Source of the DNA: Halalkalibacter oceani
Lineage (GTDB): Bacteria > Bacillota > Bacilli > Bacillales > Bacillaceae_D
Direction: 5' to 3'
Length of the DNA: 64,000 bases
Assembly (NCBI RefSeq): GCF_040544555.1
Contig: NZ_JBEPKD010000001.1
Span: 124,001 to 188,000 of the forward strand
A program made the position numbers and the translations under genes. Below the pieces are notes generated by a model. That model was given only the letters and a program-made list of their open reading frames with translations, ran no database searches and was not told where the DNA came from. This document shows, piece by piece, positions 17,614 through 25,000 of this stretch (positions are counted from its first letter, which is position 1; every line of letters begins with the position of its first letter).

Positions 17614-18534
17614 GTGATTATTGATACACATTGTGATGCGTTATTAAAGCTGTGGGAGCAGCCGAACCGCTCCTTTTTCGATGCTGCTGAAATCGATACG
17701 AACGCCAGCCGGCTGAAAGAGGGGAATGTCAAGGTTCAGCTATTTGCGATCTTTGTCGAGCCATGGATCAAGCAGGAGCAAAAATTTCAGGTTGTGCTTG
17801 AGCAAATTTCGCTTTTTCATGAGAAGATCATTTCCCCTTATCCGTTCATGCGCCATTTGACAACATGGAGTGAGCTGGATGACCTGCAGGAGGGCGAAAT
17901 AGGGGCGGTATTGACGCTGGAAGGACTCGATCCGATCGGCGATGATTTGACGAAGCTGTCGATTCTGCTGCAGCTTGGCGTACTGTCTGTCGGCTTAACC
18001 TGGAATCAGGCCAATCTCTGTGCGGACGGCGTCGGCGAGCCACGCGGGGCCGGACTCTCCCTGCTCGGCAAAGAGGTGGTCGAGCTTCATAATAAGAGAC
18101 GAATATTGACGGATGTCTCGCATTTAAGCATCCAGGGATTTTGGGATGTGATCGAGTTGGCTGATTATCCAATTGCCAGTCATTCCAATGCCTATAAGCT
18201 GTGCGCACATCGCCGAAACCTGCTGGACGAACAAATTAGCGCTCTTGTTAAGCGTAACGGCTTTATCGGACTTGTCTTCCACCCGCTCTTTCTGACAGAG
18301 AAGGAGCAGGCGACGATTGACGATGTCCTGCGTCATGTTGAGCATATGTGTGAGCTCGGGGCAAGCCGTCATATCGGCTTCGGCTCGGATTTTGACGGGA
18401 TTGATGTCTATGTCGATCAATTGAAGCATAGCGGGCACTATGGTAAACTGGTCAATGAATTGGAAAAGCACTATTCTGCGACAGTTGTCAAAGGGTTTCT
18501 CGGGGATAACTTCAGAAGAACGGTTCCAAAATAA
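17614..18534 (+). CDS. Membrane dipeptidase family (M19) protein
   Basis: The 306-residue protein starts at GTG 17614 after AAAGGAGAG. The zinc-binding motif IIDTHCDAL is at the N-terminus, with TLEGLDPIGDD, DVSHLSIQGFWD, PIASHSNAYKLC and GFGSDFDGIDVY further on; these cover the M19 metal ligands. Members hydrolyse dipeptides or act as D-amino-acid dipeptidases. The gene is followed after 28 nt by the HesB-like gene, possibly in one transcript. Confidence 0.9.
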   Translation: MIIDTHCDALLKLWEQPNRSFFDAAEIDTNASRLKEGNVKVQLFAIFVEPWIKQEQKFQVVLEQISLFHEKIISPYPFMRHLTTWSELDDLQEGEIGAVLTLEGLDPIGDDLTKLSILLQLGVLSVGLTWNQANLCADGVGEPRGAGLSLLGKEVVELHNKRRILTDVSHLSIQGFWDVIELADYPIASHSNAYKLCAHRRNLLDEQISALVKRNGFIGLVFHPLFLTEKEQATIDDVLRHVEHMCELGASRHIGFGSDFDGIDVYVDQLKHSGHYGKLVNELEKHYSATVVKGFLGDNFRRTVPK

Positions 18535-18562
18535 AACGAGCATAAAGTGAGGTGGAACAGCG

Positions 18563-18841
18563 TTGAATATTACAGATAAAGCGCGCGACTTTGTGAAAAG
18601 CACGATGGAAGAGCACGGAATCTCTACAATCCGGGTCGTTTTCGCAGGCATGGGCTGAGGAGGCCCGAAGCTTGGACTGGCTCTGGATGAGCCGGCAGAA
18701 ACCGATGTAAGGGAAACGATTAACGGGATTGAAGTGGCGATAGAAGCAGGAGTGGTGGAGAGTGTCCGGACAGTTACTCTTGACTACCAGGAAACAGACG
18801 GTGGTGGCGGTCTTGTCATTGTCGGACAAGATCAATGCTAA
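18563..18841 (+). CDS. HesB/IscA-like protein, candidate selenoprotein (in-frame TGA = Sec)
   Basis: From TTG 18563 (ribosome binding site GAGGTGG) the frame runs to an in-frame TGA at 18656-18658 (codon 32) and then stays conserved to TAA 18839-18841, giving 92 residues. The sequence around the TGA is FAGMG-U-GGPKLGLALDEP; the homologous family has cysteine or selenocysteine exactly there (G-x-G-C/U-GGP-x-x-GLALDEP). A hairpin of seven pairs (18677-18683 with 18689-18695) starts 18 nt after the TGA and has Gs in its apical loop, as a bacterial SECIS should. HesB/IscA proteins bind iron-sulfur clusters or iron. A nonsense-mutated gene is the alternative, but the downstream frame shows no decay. 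Confidence 0.75.
18656..18698 (+). promoter_or_regulatory. Candidate bacterial SECIS element
   Basis: It begins with the in-frame TGA (18656-18658). The stem is CTGGCTC (18677-18683) with GAGCCGG (18689-18695), including one T-G wobble, and the loop is TGGAT. The stem begins 18 nt and the loop 25 nt after the TGA, within the range used by SelB. Confidence 0.65.
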
Positions 18842-18976
18842 CAGATAACCCGCGCAACTGAATGAGAGCAGTGAGATGAAACGATCGCTCTTGCGCAATC
18901 TCTGTACCGAAGGCGGCTGCTTCCTATAGATTCTGATCAGCAGGTTGCAGCCTCAGAGTTCTTTCACTGCCTTAAG

Positions 18977-19019
18977 CCCGGGGAAAAGGTGCAAGTCAAC
19001 CTTTATCCCGGGTTTTTTC
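18977..19019 (+). terminator. Rho-independent terminator after the HesB-like gene
   Basis: CCCGGG-gaaaAGGT (from 18977) pairs with ACCTttat-CCCGGG (to 19012), followed by TTTTTT. The rest of the stretch from 18842 to 19264 shows no gene. Confidence 0.85.
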
Positions 19020-19264
19020 TTCTTTTCGGTCAGTGGAATCAGCTGGCGGTTGAAAATTTACACAGTTTTTGAAAGTGTTATACACCCCTTTCTACCCGCA
19101 GTGGAATAACAAGGTTTTTCGCGTCTTCTTTCTTTCATATATTTTCATAATAATGGTGATCAAGTCTGCAGACGTTGGAGGAAGCCATTGTTCGCGGTGT
19201 AAGGAGATGTCATTTGTGTTACAATAACTAAAGGTTTTTGATAAGGAAGGGGATTGAGAAAAAT

Positions 19265-20032
19265 ATGAAAAAGATGTTTATGATTTTTGGGACTGGCCTA
19301 CTGGCTCTCAGTCTTGCAGCATGCGGGGGAGAGTCAGATCAGCAAGCTGATACCCCGGAAGGAGAAGCAACCGAGACCGATCAACAGGCTCCAGACAGTG
19401 AGGAAGTTGCACAGGATCCTCAGTCAGTCCTTGATACGGAGAACATACCCGACGTCATTGCAACAGTAAATGGCGAGGATATCAATAAGGATATTTATGT
19501 CGCTTCCTTGGAGCAGCAGGCCAACCTGCTATTAGCACAAGGAATTGAGCTTGAAAGCGAAGAAGCGGCCGGCTATCTTGAAATGCTGGAAGAACAGCTG
19601 CTGCAGCAAATTATTAATGAACGCATGATTATTCAGGCAGCTGATAATGAAGGAATCGAAGCAACGGATGAAGAAATTGATGCCGAGCTTGATTTGATTA
19701 CGTCACAATTTGAATCTGAGGAGCAGCTTCAAGAGACTCTTGATGAGCAAGGTGTCACGATGGAAGAACTGCGGGCGGACATTTCCGATTTTGTGAAGCG
19801 TGATAAGTATGTTGAAGCCCACACAACGGCCGAGGAAGTATCGGATGAAGAGCTTCAGGCTGCTTACGATGAAATGGTGGAAATGGCCGGTGAAGGCAGC
19901 AGCGAGCTACCAGCGTTCGAAGATTACCGCGAAGAGCTTCAGGCTCAGCTGCAAAGCGAAAAGCAGCAGGAACAGCTTTCGCAAATCATTGAAGATTTAC
20001 GGGAAGAAAGCGACATTACGATTCATATTTAA
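19265..20032 (+). CDS. SurA_N-domain lipoprotein without a PPIase domain
   Basis: From ATG 19265 (ribosome binding site AAGGGG) the protein has 255 residues. It has a lipoprotein signal with lipobox LSLAAC, an acidic linker, and a SurA-N/trigger-factor-like helical domain (about 70-190: VIATVNGEDINKDIYVASLE ... LLQQIINERMIIQAAD). No parvulin domain is present, unlike PrsA. It probably works outside the membrane as a chaperone-like protein. The extreme glutamate/aspartate content stands out. It ends in element A copy 2. Confidence 0.8.
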   Translation: MKKMFMIFGTGLLALSLAACGGESDQQADTPEGEATETDQQAPDSEEVAQDPQSVLDTENIPDVIATVNGEDINKDIYVASLEQQANLLLAQGIELESEEAAGYLEMLEEQLLQQIINERMIIQAADNEGIEATDEEIDAELDLITSQFESEEQLQETLDEQGVTMEELRADISDFVKRDKYVEAHTTAEEVSDEELQAAYDEMVEMAGEGSSELPAFEDYREELQAQLQSEKQQEQLSQIIEDLREESDITIHI

Positions 20033-20038
20033 TACAAA

Positions 20039-20086
20039 GGGCTGGGATGAGAGGGGTTTTCCCTTTTGCCCAGCCCCTAAGCAATG
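20039..20086 (+). repeat. Dispersed hairpin element A, copy 2
   Basis: GGGCTGGG (20039-20046) and CCCAGCCC (20069-20076) flank a GGGGTTTTCCCTTTT interior, then CTAAGCAATG follows as in copy 1. It is a likely terminator for the lipoprotein gene. Confidence 0.75.
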
Positions 20087-20130
20087 AGCATGAGCGGAAC
20101 CTCCACTCTCTTTTAAAGCCCGTTATGAAA

Positions 20131-20175
20131 AAGCTGCTGAAAATGTACGAGTTTCACTTTTTCAGCAGCTTTTTC
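20131..20175 (+). repeat. Dispersed hairpin element B, copy 1
   Basis: AGCTGCTGAAAA (from 20132) pairs with TTTTTCAGCAGCT (to 20170), followed by TTTT. A second copy is at 26555-26598, and the interior GATTTTCA recurs at about 26702. Confidence 0.7.
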
Positions 20176-20192
20176 AATAGAAGTTAAAATGA

Positions 20193-20221
20193 TTGACAAA
20201 AAAATATATTTGTGCTATAAT
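20193..20221 (+). promoter_or_regulatory. Consensus SigA promoter of the methyltransferase gene
   Basis: TTGACA (20193-20198) and TATAAT (20216-20221) are separated by 17 nt, a perfect consensus. Confidence 0.9.
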
Positions 20222-20250
20222 TTACAAATTTTAATTTATCTTATATAATG

Positions 20251-20283
20251 AGATTCTCTTGGCCGAGGGGAATCTTATTTTTT
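20251..20283 (+). promoter_or_regulatory. Attenuator-like terminator hairpin in the methyltransferase leader
   Basis: AGATTCTCT (20251-20259) pairs (with G-T wobbles) with AGGGGAATCT (20266-20275), followed by TATTTTTT. It lies between the promoter and the ribosome binding site GGGGAGGAAG. Confidence 0.55.
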
Positions 20284-20300
20284 GTGGGGAGGAAGTTGGT

Positions 20301-21218
20301 ATGAAAGAGAATGAGTCCAGTTTAACTTCTTTAGTGGCAGCTTTTGGACGAGCCTACCATAGTAAATATGACTCGCCAAAAATTTTCAATGATTTTATGG
20401 CCATAAAATTAATTTCACCAAAAGAGTATCAAAACATAAAAGAGAATATGGTTAAAGGCATTCCGTTCTTTAACAGAGAAATTGCGGAAAAGTTTAAGGA
20501 TAATCCAGATGAAATAATAAAATGGATAACGCAAGTACAGTTATCACCAACGCCTTTGGCGCGTGCAGCGTATTGTGAAAATGTTCTCCTAAATGAATTT
20601 AGTTTAGGGGTTAAGCAATATGTCATACTTGGGGCAGGATTAGATACGTTCTCTTTACGGTATCATGAATTGGAAAACACTGTTGAAATTTTTGAAATTG
20701 ATTATCCAACAACACAGTCGTTTAAAATCCAAAGGTTGGATGAAGTTAGGTTGAAAATACCGAGTAATCTTCATTTTATTCCAATGGATCTCACAAAAAT
20801 GTTTTCGTATGAAAAACTATTTGAAAAGAGCTTTACGTATAAAAAAACATTTTTTAGTTTACTGGGAGTCTCATATTATTTAACGAAAGATGAACTTTCC
20901 AACTTACTAGAGTATTTATTTGATAAAGTTCCACCTGGTAGCTCTATTGTTTTTGACTATGCCGATGAAAGACTTTTTAAGGAAAAAGGGCTTTCCAACA
21001 GAGTTGAAAACATGGTGAAAATGGCTGCAGCTGGAGGAGAGCCGATGAAAGCTTGTTTCTCATTTTCAGAAATGGAGAAAATGTTAGAGAAAGCAGGGTT
21101 GCTAATTTATGAGCATTTATCTCCTACAAAAATTAAAGAGCGTTTTTTTAACAATCGAAATGATTATTTAACTGCGTTTGAAACAATTCATTACATTCAT
21201 GCGGTAAAAAAACAATGA
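20301..21218 (+). CDS. Class I SAM-dependent methyltransferase (leucine carboxymethyltransferase/PPM family)
   Basis: The 305-residue protein starts at ATG 20301 after GGGGAGGAAG. The motifs AYCENVLL, YVILGAGLDTFSLRY (SAM-binding) and FEIDYPTTQSFKIQR are typical of the LCM/PPM1-type O-methyltransferases found in bacterial secondary metabolism. Its coding sequence is clearly more AT-rich than its neighbours, it has its own consensus promoter and an attenuator-like leader, and it is bracketed by repeat hairpins; all this suggests transfer. The substrate is unknown. Confidence 0.82.
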   Translation: MKENESSLTSLVAAFGRAYHSKYDSPKIFNDFMAIKLISPKEYQNIKENMVKGIPFFNREIAEKFKDNPDEIIKWITQVQLSPTPLARAAYCENVLLNEFSLGVKQYVILGAGLDTFSLRYHELENTVEIFEIDYPTTQSFKIQRLDEVRLKIPSNLHFIPMDLTKMFSYEKLFEKSFTYKKTFFSLLGVSYYLTKDELSNLLEYLFDKVPPGSSIVFDYADERLFKEKGLSNRVENMVKMAAAGGEPMKACFSFSEMEKMLEKAGLLIYEHLSPTKIKERFFNNRNDYLTAFETIHYIHAVKKQ

Positions 21219-21638
21219 TCTAAAATCAAGAAAAAACGGGACAGAAGTAAAATTTATGAAGCAGAGTATGGCAACGGCTTTGAGCTTAGATAAAAGGTAA
21301 AAGCTGATATGTTTACCTTTTGTTTCAAGTTTTTTTATTTCAAGTAGTTCGTGCAGAACCAGAGCCTCTTTTATTTTTTTATTTAAATTATTTTATGTTA
21401 CAAGAGCTGTTATGGAAGAACACATCAGGGCAGTTAAAAAAACAGCTCCATCACGTCGCGCTTATAAAGCGATTTTGTAATAGGTCGATTCCCGCCACTT
21501 TTTTCCTCTATTTTCGAAAAATTAAACTTGCCCGATGTTACTAGCTCTTATACACTAGAGGTATCAATACTATTCGTTTCGTCTTAGGAATAAAGGCGCA
21601 ATCGCCGAGGCGGACATGAGTGATGGAGGAGTAGCCGA
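21219..21638 (+). other. Intergenic stretch with one terminator
   Basis: AAAAGGTAAA (21292-21301) and TTTACCTTTT (21312-21321) form a terminator-like stem followed by a T-rich tract, probably for the methyltransferase gene. I see nothing else coding between 21330 and the cheV ribosome binding site. Confidence 0.6.
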
Positions 21639-22574
21639 ATGCAGTTGAACAATAACGGGATTTTGCTGGAAAGCGGTACGAATGAACTGGAAATCGTAAT
21701 GTTTAAAGTCGCTCAAGGCACATTTGGAATTAATGTATTAAAGGTGAGAGAAATTATTAATCCTTTGCCGATTACCGACACTCCAAATGGACATGAGCAT
21801 GTGGAAGGCGTCATCCGTTTGCGGCAGGAGGTTATTCCGGTCGTTGATTTGGCAAAAGTGCTTAACTTACCCGCATCGGAGGAACCGGATCAGGATAAAT
21901 TTATCATTTCCGAGCTAAATAAGATGAAAGTCGCGTTTCACGTTCATAGCGTATCAAGAATCCACCGGATTTCCTGGGAACAGATCGATAAGCCGAGCGA
22001 GCTCGCCCAGGGACACTTAAGCCATACGATCGGCATCGTGAAACTGGAGGATGAGATGTCCCTTTTGCTTGATTTCGAAAAAATTGTCGTCGATATTAAC
22101 CCTGATACAGGATTGAGTGTTGATCGTGTAAAAGCGATGGGGGTACGGGAACGGTCAGCGAAACTGATTTGCATTGCCGAGGATTCTGCTGTGCTGAGAA
22201 AGCTGCTTTCTGATACGTTGTCCGAGGCGGGTTACACGAATTTGATGTTTTTTGAAAACGGAAAAATGGCCTGGGAGTTCCTTGAAGAGCAGGCGCTCGC
22301 GGGAAAGGACGCTGTTGCCGGCGCAATTGATCTCCTTATTACGGATATTGAAATGCCACAGATGGACGGACATCACCTAACATTGCGTTGCAAAGCCAAT
22401 CCGCAGCTCCAGCACGTTCCCATTGTCATTTTTTCTTCTTTGATTACAGACGACTTGTTTCATAAAGGAGAGAAAGTGGGCGCGGATGCGCAGATCAGCA
22501 AGCCGGAAATTGTTCAGCTTGTGGAGAAAATCGATGAACTTCTCGCTGAAAGTCACGCACAGCCTACAGCCTGA
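21639..22574 (+). CDS. cheV: Chemotaxis coupling protein CheV
   Basis: The 311-residue protein has an N-terminal CheW domain (about 15-165: EIVMFKVAQGTFGINVLKVR ... HVEGVIRLRQEVIPVVDL) and a C-terminal receiver domain (about 175-305). The phosphoacceptor lies in LLITDIEMPQMDG (Asp236), with the conserved acidic pair in CIAEDSA. CheV couples chemoreceptors to CheA and takes part in adaptation. GGAGGAG precedes the ATG. No clear SigD promoter is seen. It is monocistronic, with a terminator at 22594-22643. Confidence 0.96.
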   Translation: MQLNNNGILLESGTNELEIVMFKVAQGTFGINVLKVREIINPLPITDTPNGHEHVEGVIRLRQEVIPVVDLAKVLNLPASEEPDQDKFIISELNKMKVAFHVHSVSRIHRISWEQIDKPSELAQGHLSHTIGIVKLEDEMSLLLDFEKIVVDINPDTGLSVDRVKAMGVRERSAKLICIAEDSAVLRKLLSDTLSEAGYTNLMFFENGKMAWEFLEEQALAGKDAVAGAIDLLITDIEMPQMDGHHLTLRCKANPQLQHVPIVIFSSLITDDLFHKGEKVGADAQISKPEIVQLVEKIDELLAESHAQPTA

Positions 22575-22593
22575 TTGGCAGTGGTTCAACGAA

Positions 22594-22643
22594 AAAGGAA
22601 CCGGGTTAAAAGGAGCAATTTCCATTTAAACCGGCTTCTTTTT
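22594..22643 (+). terminator. Terminator of cheV
   Basis: GAACCGGGTTAAA and TTTAAACCGGCTTC form an imperfect stem ending in TTTTTTT. It overlaps the end of the small opposite-strand gene at 22626-22730. Confidence 0.7.
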
Positions 22644-22730
22644 TTGCATTTGCTTCAAGCTCTCGTGCTGTTCTTTTGTCAGCAGTCCCAGCTTAAGAAG
22701 CAGCAATCCGTAAAAGTTTGTTTTATTCAT
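22626..22730 (-). CDS. Very small hypothetical protein (34 aa)
   Basis: ATG 22730 on the minus strand follows GGAGAA at good spacing and opens a frame of 34 residues (starting MNKTNFYGLLLLKLGLL, ending MQKKKPV). The first half is hydrophobic and the C-terminal half basic. I do not recognise it. Its stop falls inside the cheV terminator. Confidence 0.45.
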   Translation of the reverse strand: MNKTNFYGLLLLKLGLLTKEQHESLKQMQKKKPV

Positions 22731-22777
22731 CGCGATTCTCCTTCTCTTGTGTAGAGGATTACGATATTTTATTCACT

Positions 22778-22817
22778 AAGGCCATAAAAGTTTCCAAGGG
22801 GAAACTTTTATGGCCTT
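22778..22817. repeat. Perfect 18-bp inverted repeat
   Basis: AAGGCCATAAAAGTTTCC (22778-22795) is exactly complementary to 22800-22817, with loop AAGG. It lies between a small minus-strand gene and the yneR promoter. T-rich sequence follows only after a gap on the plus strand. Confidence 0.7.
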
Positions 22818-22836
22818 ATGCCTGTTTGTGTTTTTT

Positions 22837-22865
22837 TAGACAGTCTGGTGATAAATTGATATGAT
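22837..22865 (+). promoter_or_regulatory. SigA-type promoter of yneR
   Basis: TAGACA (22837-22842) and TATGAT (22860-22865) are 17 nt apart, 22 nt before the gene start. Confidence 0.6.
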
Positions 22866-22887
22866 AATTATGAAGGAAGTGAGTGAA

Positions 22888-23193
22888 ATGAACATTACGA
22901 TTACAAAGCCGGCATTGCAATGGTTTAAAGATGAATTTTCCTTTGCAGACGAAGGAAAACATTATATTCGCTTATTTGCCCGTTATGGCGGATGCGGTTC
23001 GATCCAAAGCGGTTTTTCGTTAGGAATTACACAGGAGCCTCCAGCTCAAATAGGGGCCGAGACTACTGTAGATGGGATTATATTCTATATAGAAGAAGCC
23101 GATATTTGGTATTTTAACGACCACGATGTAACGATAAAATATAGCCGCAAGCTCGATGAAATTGAATTTGTCCATCAAAAGTCAGAAGGCTAA
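22888..23193 (+). CDS. yneR: HesB/YneR family iron-sulfur biogenesis-like protein
   Basis: A 101-residue protein beginning MNITITKPALQWFKDEF, with YIRLFARYGGCGSIQSGFSLGI, matching the B. subtilis YneR group of the HesB/YadR/YfhF family. Only one cysteine is present in the central motif (GGCGS), so the standard three-cysteine IscA cluster site is incomplete. ATG 22888 has GAAGGAAGTGAG upstream; the earlier ATG at 22861 overlaps the promoter. It is convergent with, and overlaps by 4 nt, the nucleoside hydrolase gene. Confidence 0.85.
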   Translation: MNITITKPALQWFKDEFSFADEGKHYIRLFARYGGCGSIQSGFSLGITQEPPAQIGAETTVDGIIFYIEEADIWYFNDHDVTIKYSRKLDEIEFVHQKSEG

Positions 23194-24113
23194 GCGGTGA
23201 AAAGATGAAAAACATGGCGCAGCACGGCCGGAGCATTGACGTCCAAGGCGATGCGTGGATAAGGCCCCGGCGGCTGCTCTGAAAGTGGACGCATATCAGC
23301 CACCGTCATTCCTCTGCTTAATCCTTCCGCTGTAATAATGGCGACGCGATAATGGCTGTACGTGAACAAGGAAGGTTCAGCGAGCGCGACGAGGGTTAGT
23401 AAATCATGAACCGGAATTGTCATCGAGCCATTTTCCTGACTGTTGAAGCGCTGATAAAACTCGGCGAGCCGCCGTATGAGCGGATTGGCTCCTGCTGCTT
23501 CCATCTCAAAGAAAAATTCGGGCGGATAAAGAACCTCATTCGTGACATTTAACGGAATCATTGTGAGATTGGCAGCCTGCTGGACGACAATTTTGGCGGC
23601 GGCCGGATCGTCGTAAATATTTGCCTCGGCGAAGGGAGTAATATTTCCCGGCACAGAAAAAGCTCCTCCCATGAGATGAAATTCCTTTATCCGCTTCATC
23701 AAAGCAGGATAAAGTAAAAAAAGTGCAGCTAATGTGGTCAGGCGCCCGAGTGTGACAATGGTAAGCTCTTCGGCGTGCTGATCAAGCAGTGGAATGAGCT
23801 GGTCAATGTTTTCGGCCGGTTGTTCCGTGATTAAAAAAGGGTGTAAATCGCCCAATCCGTAAGGGCCGTGGATCGTCGGCTGAACATCCGGCGCTTCGCC
23901 GGTAATTGGACGCTCCGCCCCGGTAAATACCGGTATGTCGCTCCTTCCACCTTCATGTAATAAATAGATGCTGTTGCTGACGGCGTACCGGCGAAACGTG
24001 TTGCCGTATTCGGCGACAACAGCGAGAATATCGAAGGATGGCTGGCGCAACGCATAGAGCAGGGCAATAGCGTCATCAATGCCGGGATCGGCGAAAAGAA
24101 TGATTTTTTTCAT
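23190..24113 (-). CDS. Inosine/uridine-preferring nucleoside hydrolase
   Basis: A 307-residue nucleoside N-ribohydrolase. The calcium-binding DPGIDDAIALLYAL motif lies at the N-terminus, followed by HGPYGLGDL, VTLGRLTTLA, FHLMGGAFSVPGNITPFAEA-NIYDDP and PVHDLLTLVALAEP. It splits ribonucleosides into base and ribose for salvage. The gene is single and overlaps the end of yneR on the opposite strand by 4 nt. Confidence 0.93.
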   Translation of the reverse strand: MKKIILFADPGIDDAIALLYALRQPSFDILAVVAEYGNTFRRYAVSNSIYLLHEGGRSDIPVFTGAERPITGEAPDVQPTIHGPYGLGDLHPFLITEQPAENIDQLIPLLDQHAEELTIVTLGRLTTLAALFLLYPALMKRIKEFHLMGGAFSVPGNITPFAEANIYDDPAAAKIVVQQAANLTMIPLNVTNEVLYPPEFFFEMEAAGANPLIRRLAEFYQRFNSQENGSMTIPVHDLLTLVALAEPSLFTYSHYRVAIITAEGLSRGMTVADMRPLSEQPPGPYPRIALDVNAPAVLRHVFHLFTA

Positions 24114-24196
24114 GCGATCACCTTATGTTTTTTCTTTTTTAGTGTATGTGATTGCCGTGCTATTTAGTCGGTTGAAAAGAGGAAGGAGGGAACGGA

Positions 24197-24748
24197 ATGA
24201 ACGAAATGAACGAAGAAAAAGATAAGGACCGCTACGAGAAAGCGACCTTTGCCGGAGGCTGCTTCTGGTGCATGGTCAGTCCGTTTGAAGAGCAGCCGGG
24301 AATTATCGCAGTTGAATCGGGCTATATGGGCGGTCATATTGAACAGCCAAGCTATGAACAAGTAAAAGCAGGGAACAGCGGTCATTATGAAGTCGTGCAA
24401 ATTACCTTTGATCCGAAGCTGTTTTCTTATCAAAAGCTGCTTTCCCTCTATTGGCCACAAATTGATCCGACCGATCCGGACGGTCAGTTTGCTGATCGCG
24501 GGCCGCAATACCGCACCGCGATTTTTTACCATACAGCCGAGCAAAAACGGTTGGCGCAAGCTTCAAAGGAAGACATCGCGGCGAGCGGACGTTTTAAAAA
24601 ACCGATCGTGACGCAAATAAAAGAAGCGGCCCCCTTTTACCGGGCAGAGGACTATCACCAGCAATTCCATAAGAAAAAACCGGCCGAATATAAACAGGAC
24701 CGTGCGCAGTCCGGGAGAGATGAATTTATTAAGGAAAACTGGCGCTAG
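24197..24748 (+). CDS. msrA: Peptide methionine (S)-S-oxide reductase
   Basis: A 183-residue MsrA with the catalytic GGCFWC motif (Cys22 and Cys25), SGYMGGHIEQPSYEQVKAG, the QIDPTDPDGQFADRGPQYR block and YHQQFHKKKP near the end. It repairs oxidised methionine. The usual GGHT is GGHI here. There is no fused or adjacent msrB. GGAAGGAGG precedes the ATG and a perfect terminator follows. Confidence 0.95.
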   Translation: MNEMNEEKDKDRYEKATFAGGCFWCMVSPFEEQPGIIAVESGYMGGHIEQPSYEQVKAGNSGHYEVVQITFDPKLFSYQKLLSLYWPQIDPTDPDGQFADRGPQYRTAIFYHTAEQKRLAQASKEDIAASGRFKKPIVTQIKEAAPFYRAEDYHQQFHKKKPAEYKQDRAQSGRDEFIKENWR

Positions 24749-24774
24749 GCGGACGGCAGTCGCTGCTATTGGGA

Positions 24775-24815
24775 TGTGTCAAAAGAAAACGCCGTTTTCT
24801 TTTGACACATTTCCT
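24775..24815 (+). terminator. Terminator of msrA
   Basis: TGTGTCAAAAGAAAAC (24775-24790) and its exact complement (24794-24809) form a 16-bp stem with loop GCC, followed by TTTCC. Confidence 0.8.
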
Positions 24816-24930
24816 CTTTATTCTCACACTTGGACAAGTTATTCAGTATATAATATTGTAAGCGCATACAAAACAAAGTTCGACATATTTCATCATTGTG
24901 TAAAAATCTATTAAAATATCGTAAAAACTC

Positions 24931-24959
24931 TTACAAATCTATTTAAAATTTGGTATGAT
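24931..24959 (+). promoter_or_regulatory. SigA-type promoter of the esterase gene
   Basis: TTACAA (24931-24936) and TATGAT (24954-24959) with 17-nt spacing lie 41 nt before the GTG start. Confidence 0.65.
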
Positions 24960-25000
24960 AGAAATAATAGAATTATCAGACATCTAAGGAGGGGAGCACA

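Noticed and set aside
18563..18658. HesB-like gene as a 31-codon fragment ending at TGA
   Set aside because: The frame after the TGA is conserved for 60 codons with no other stop and a SECIS-like hairpin follows, so readthrough with Sec is the better reading.
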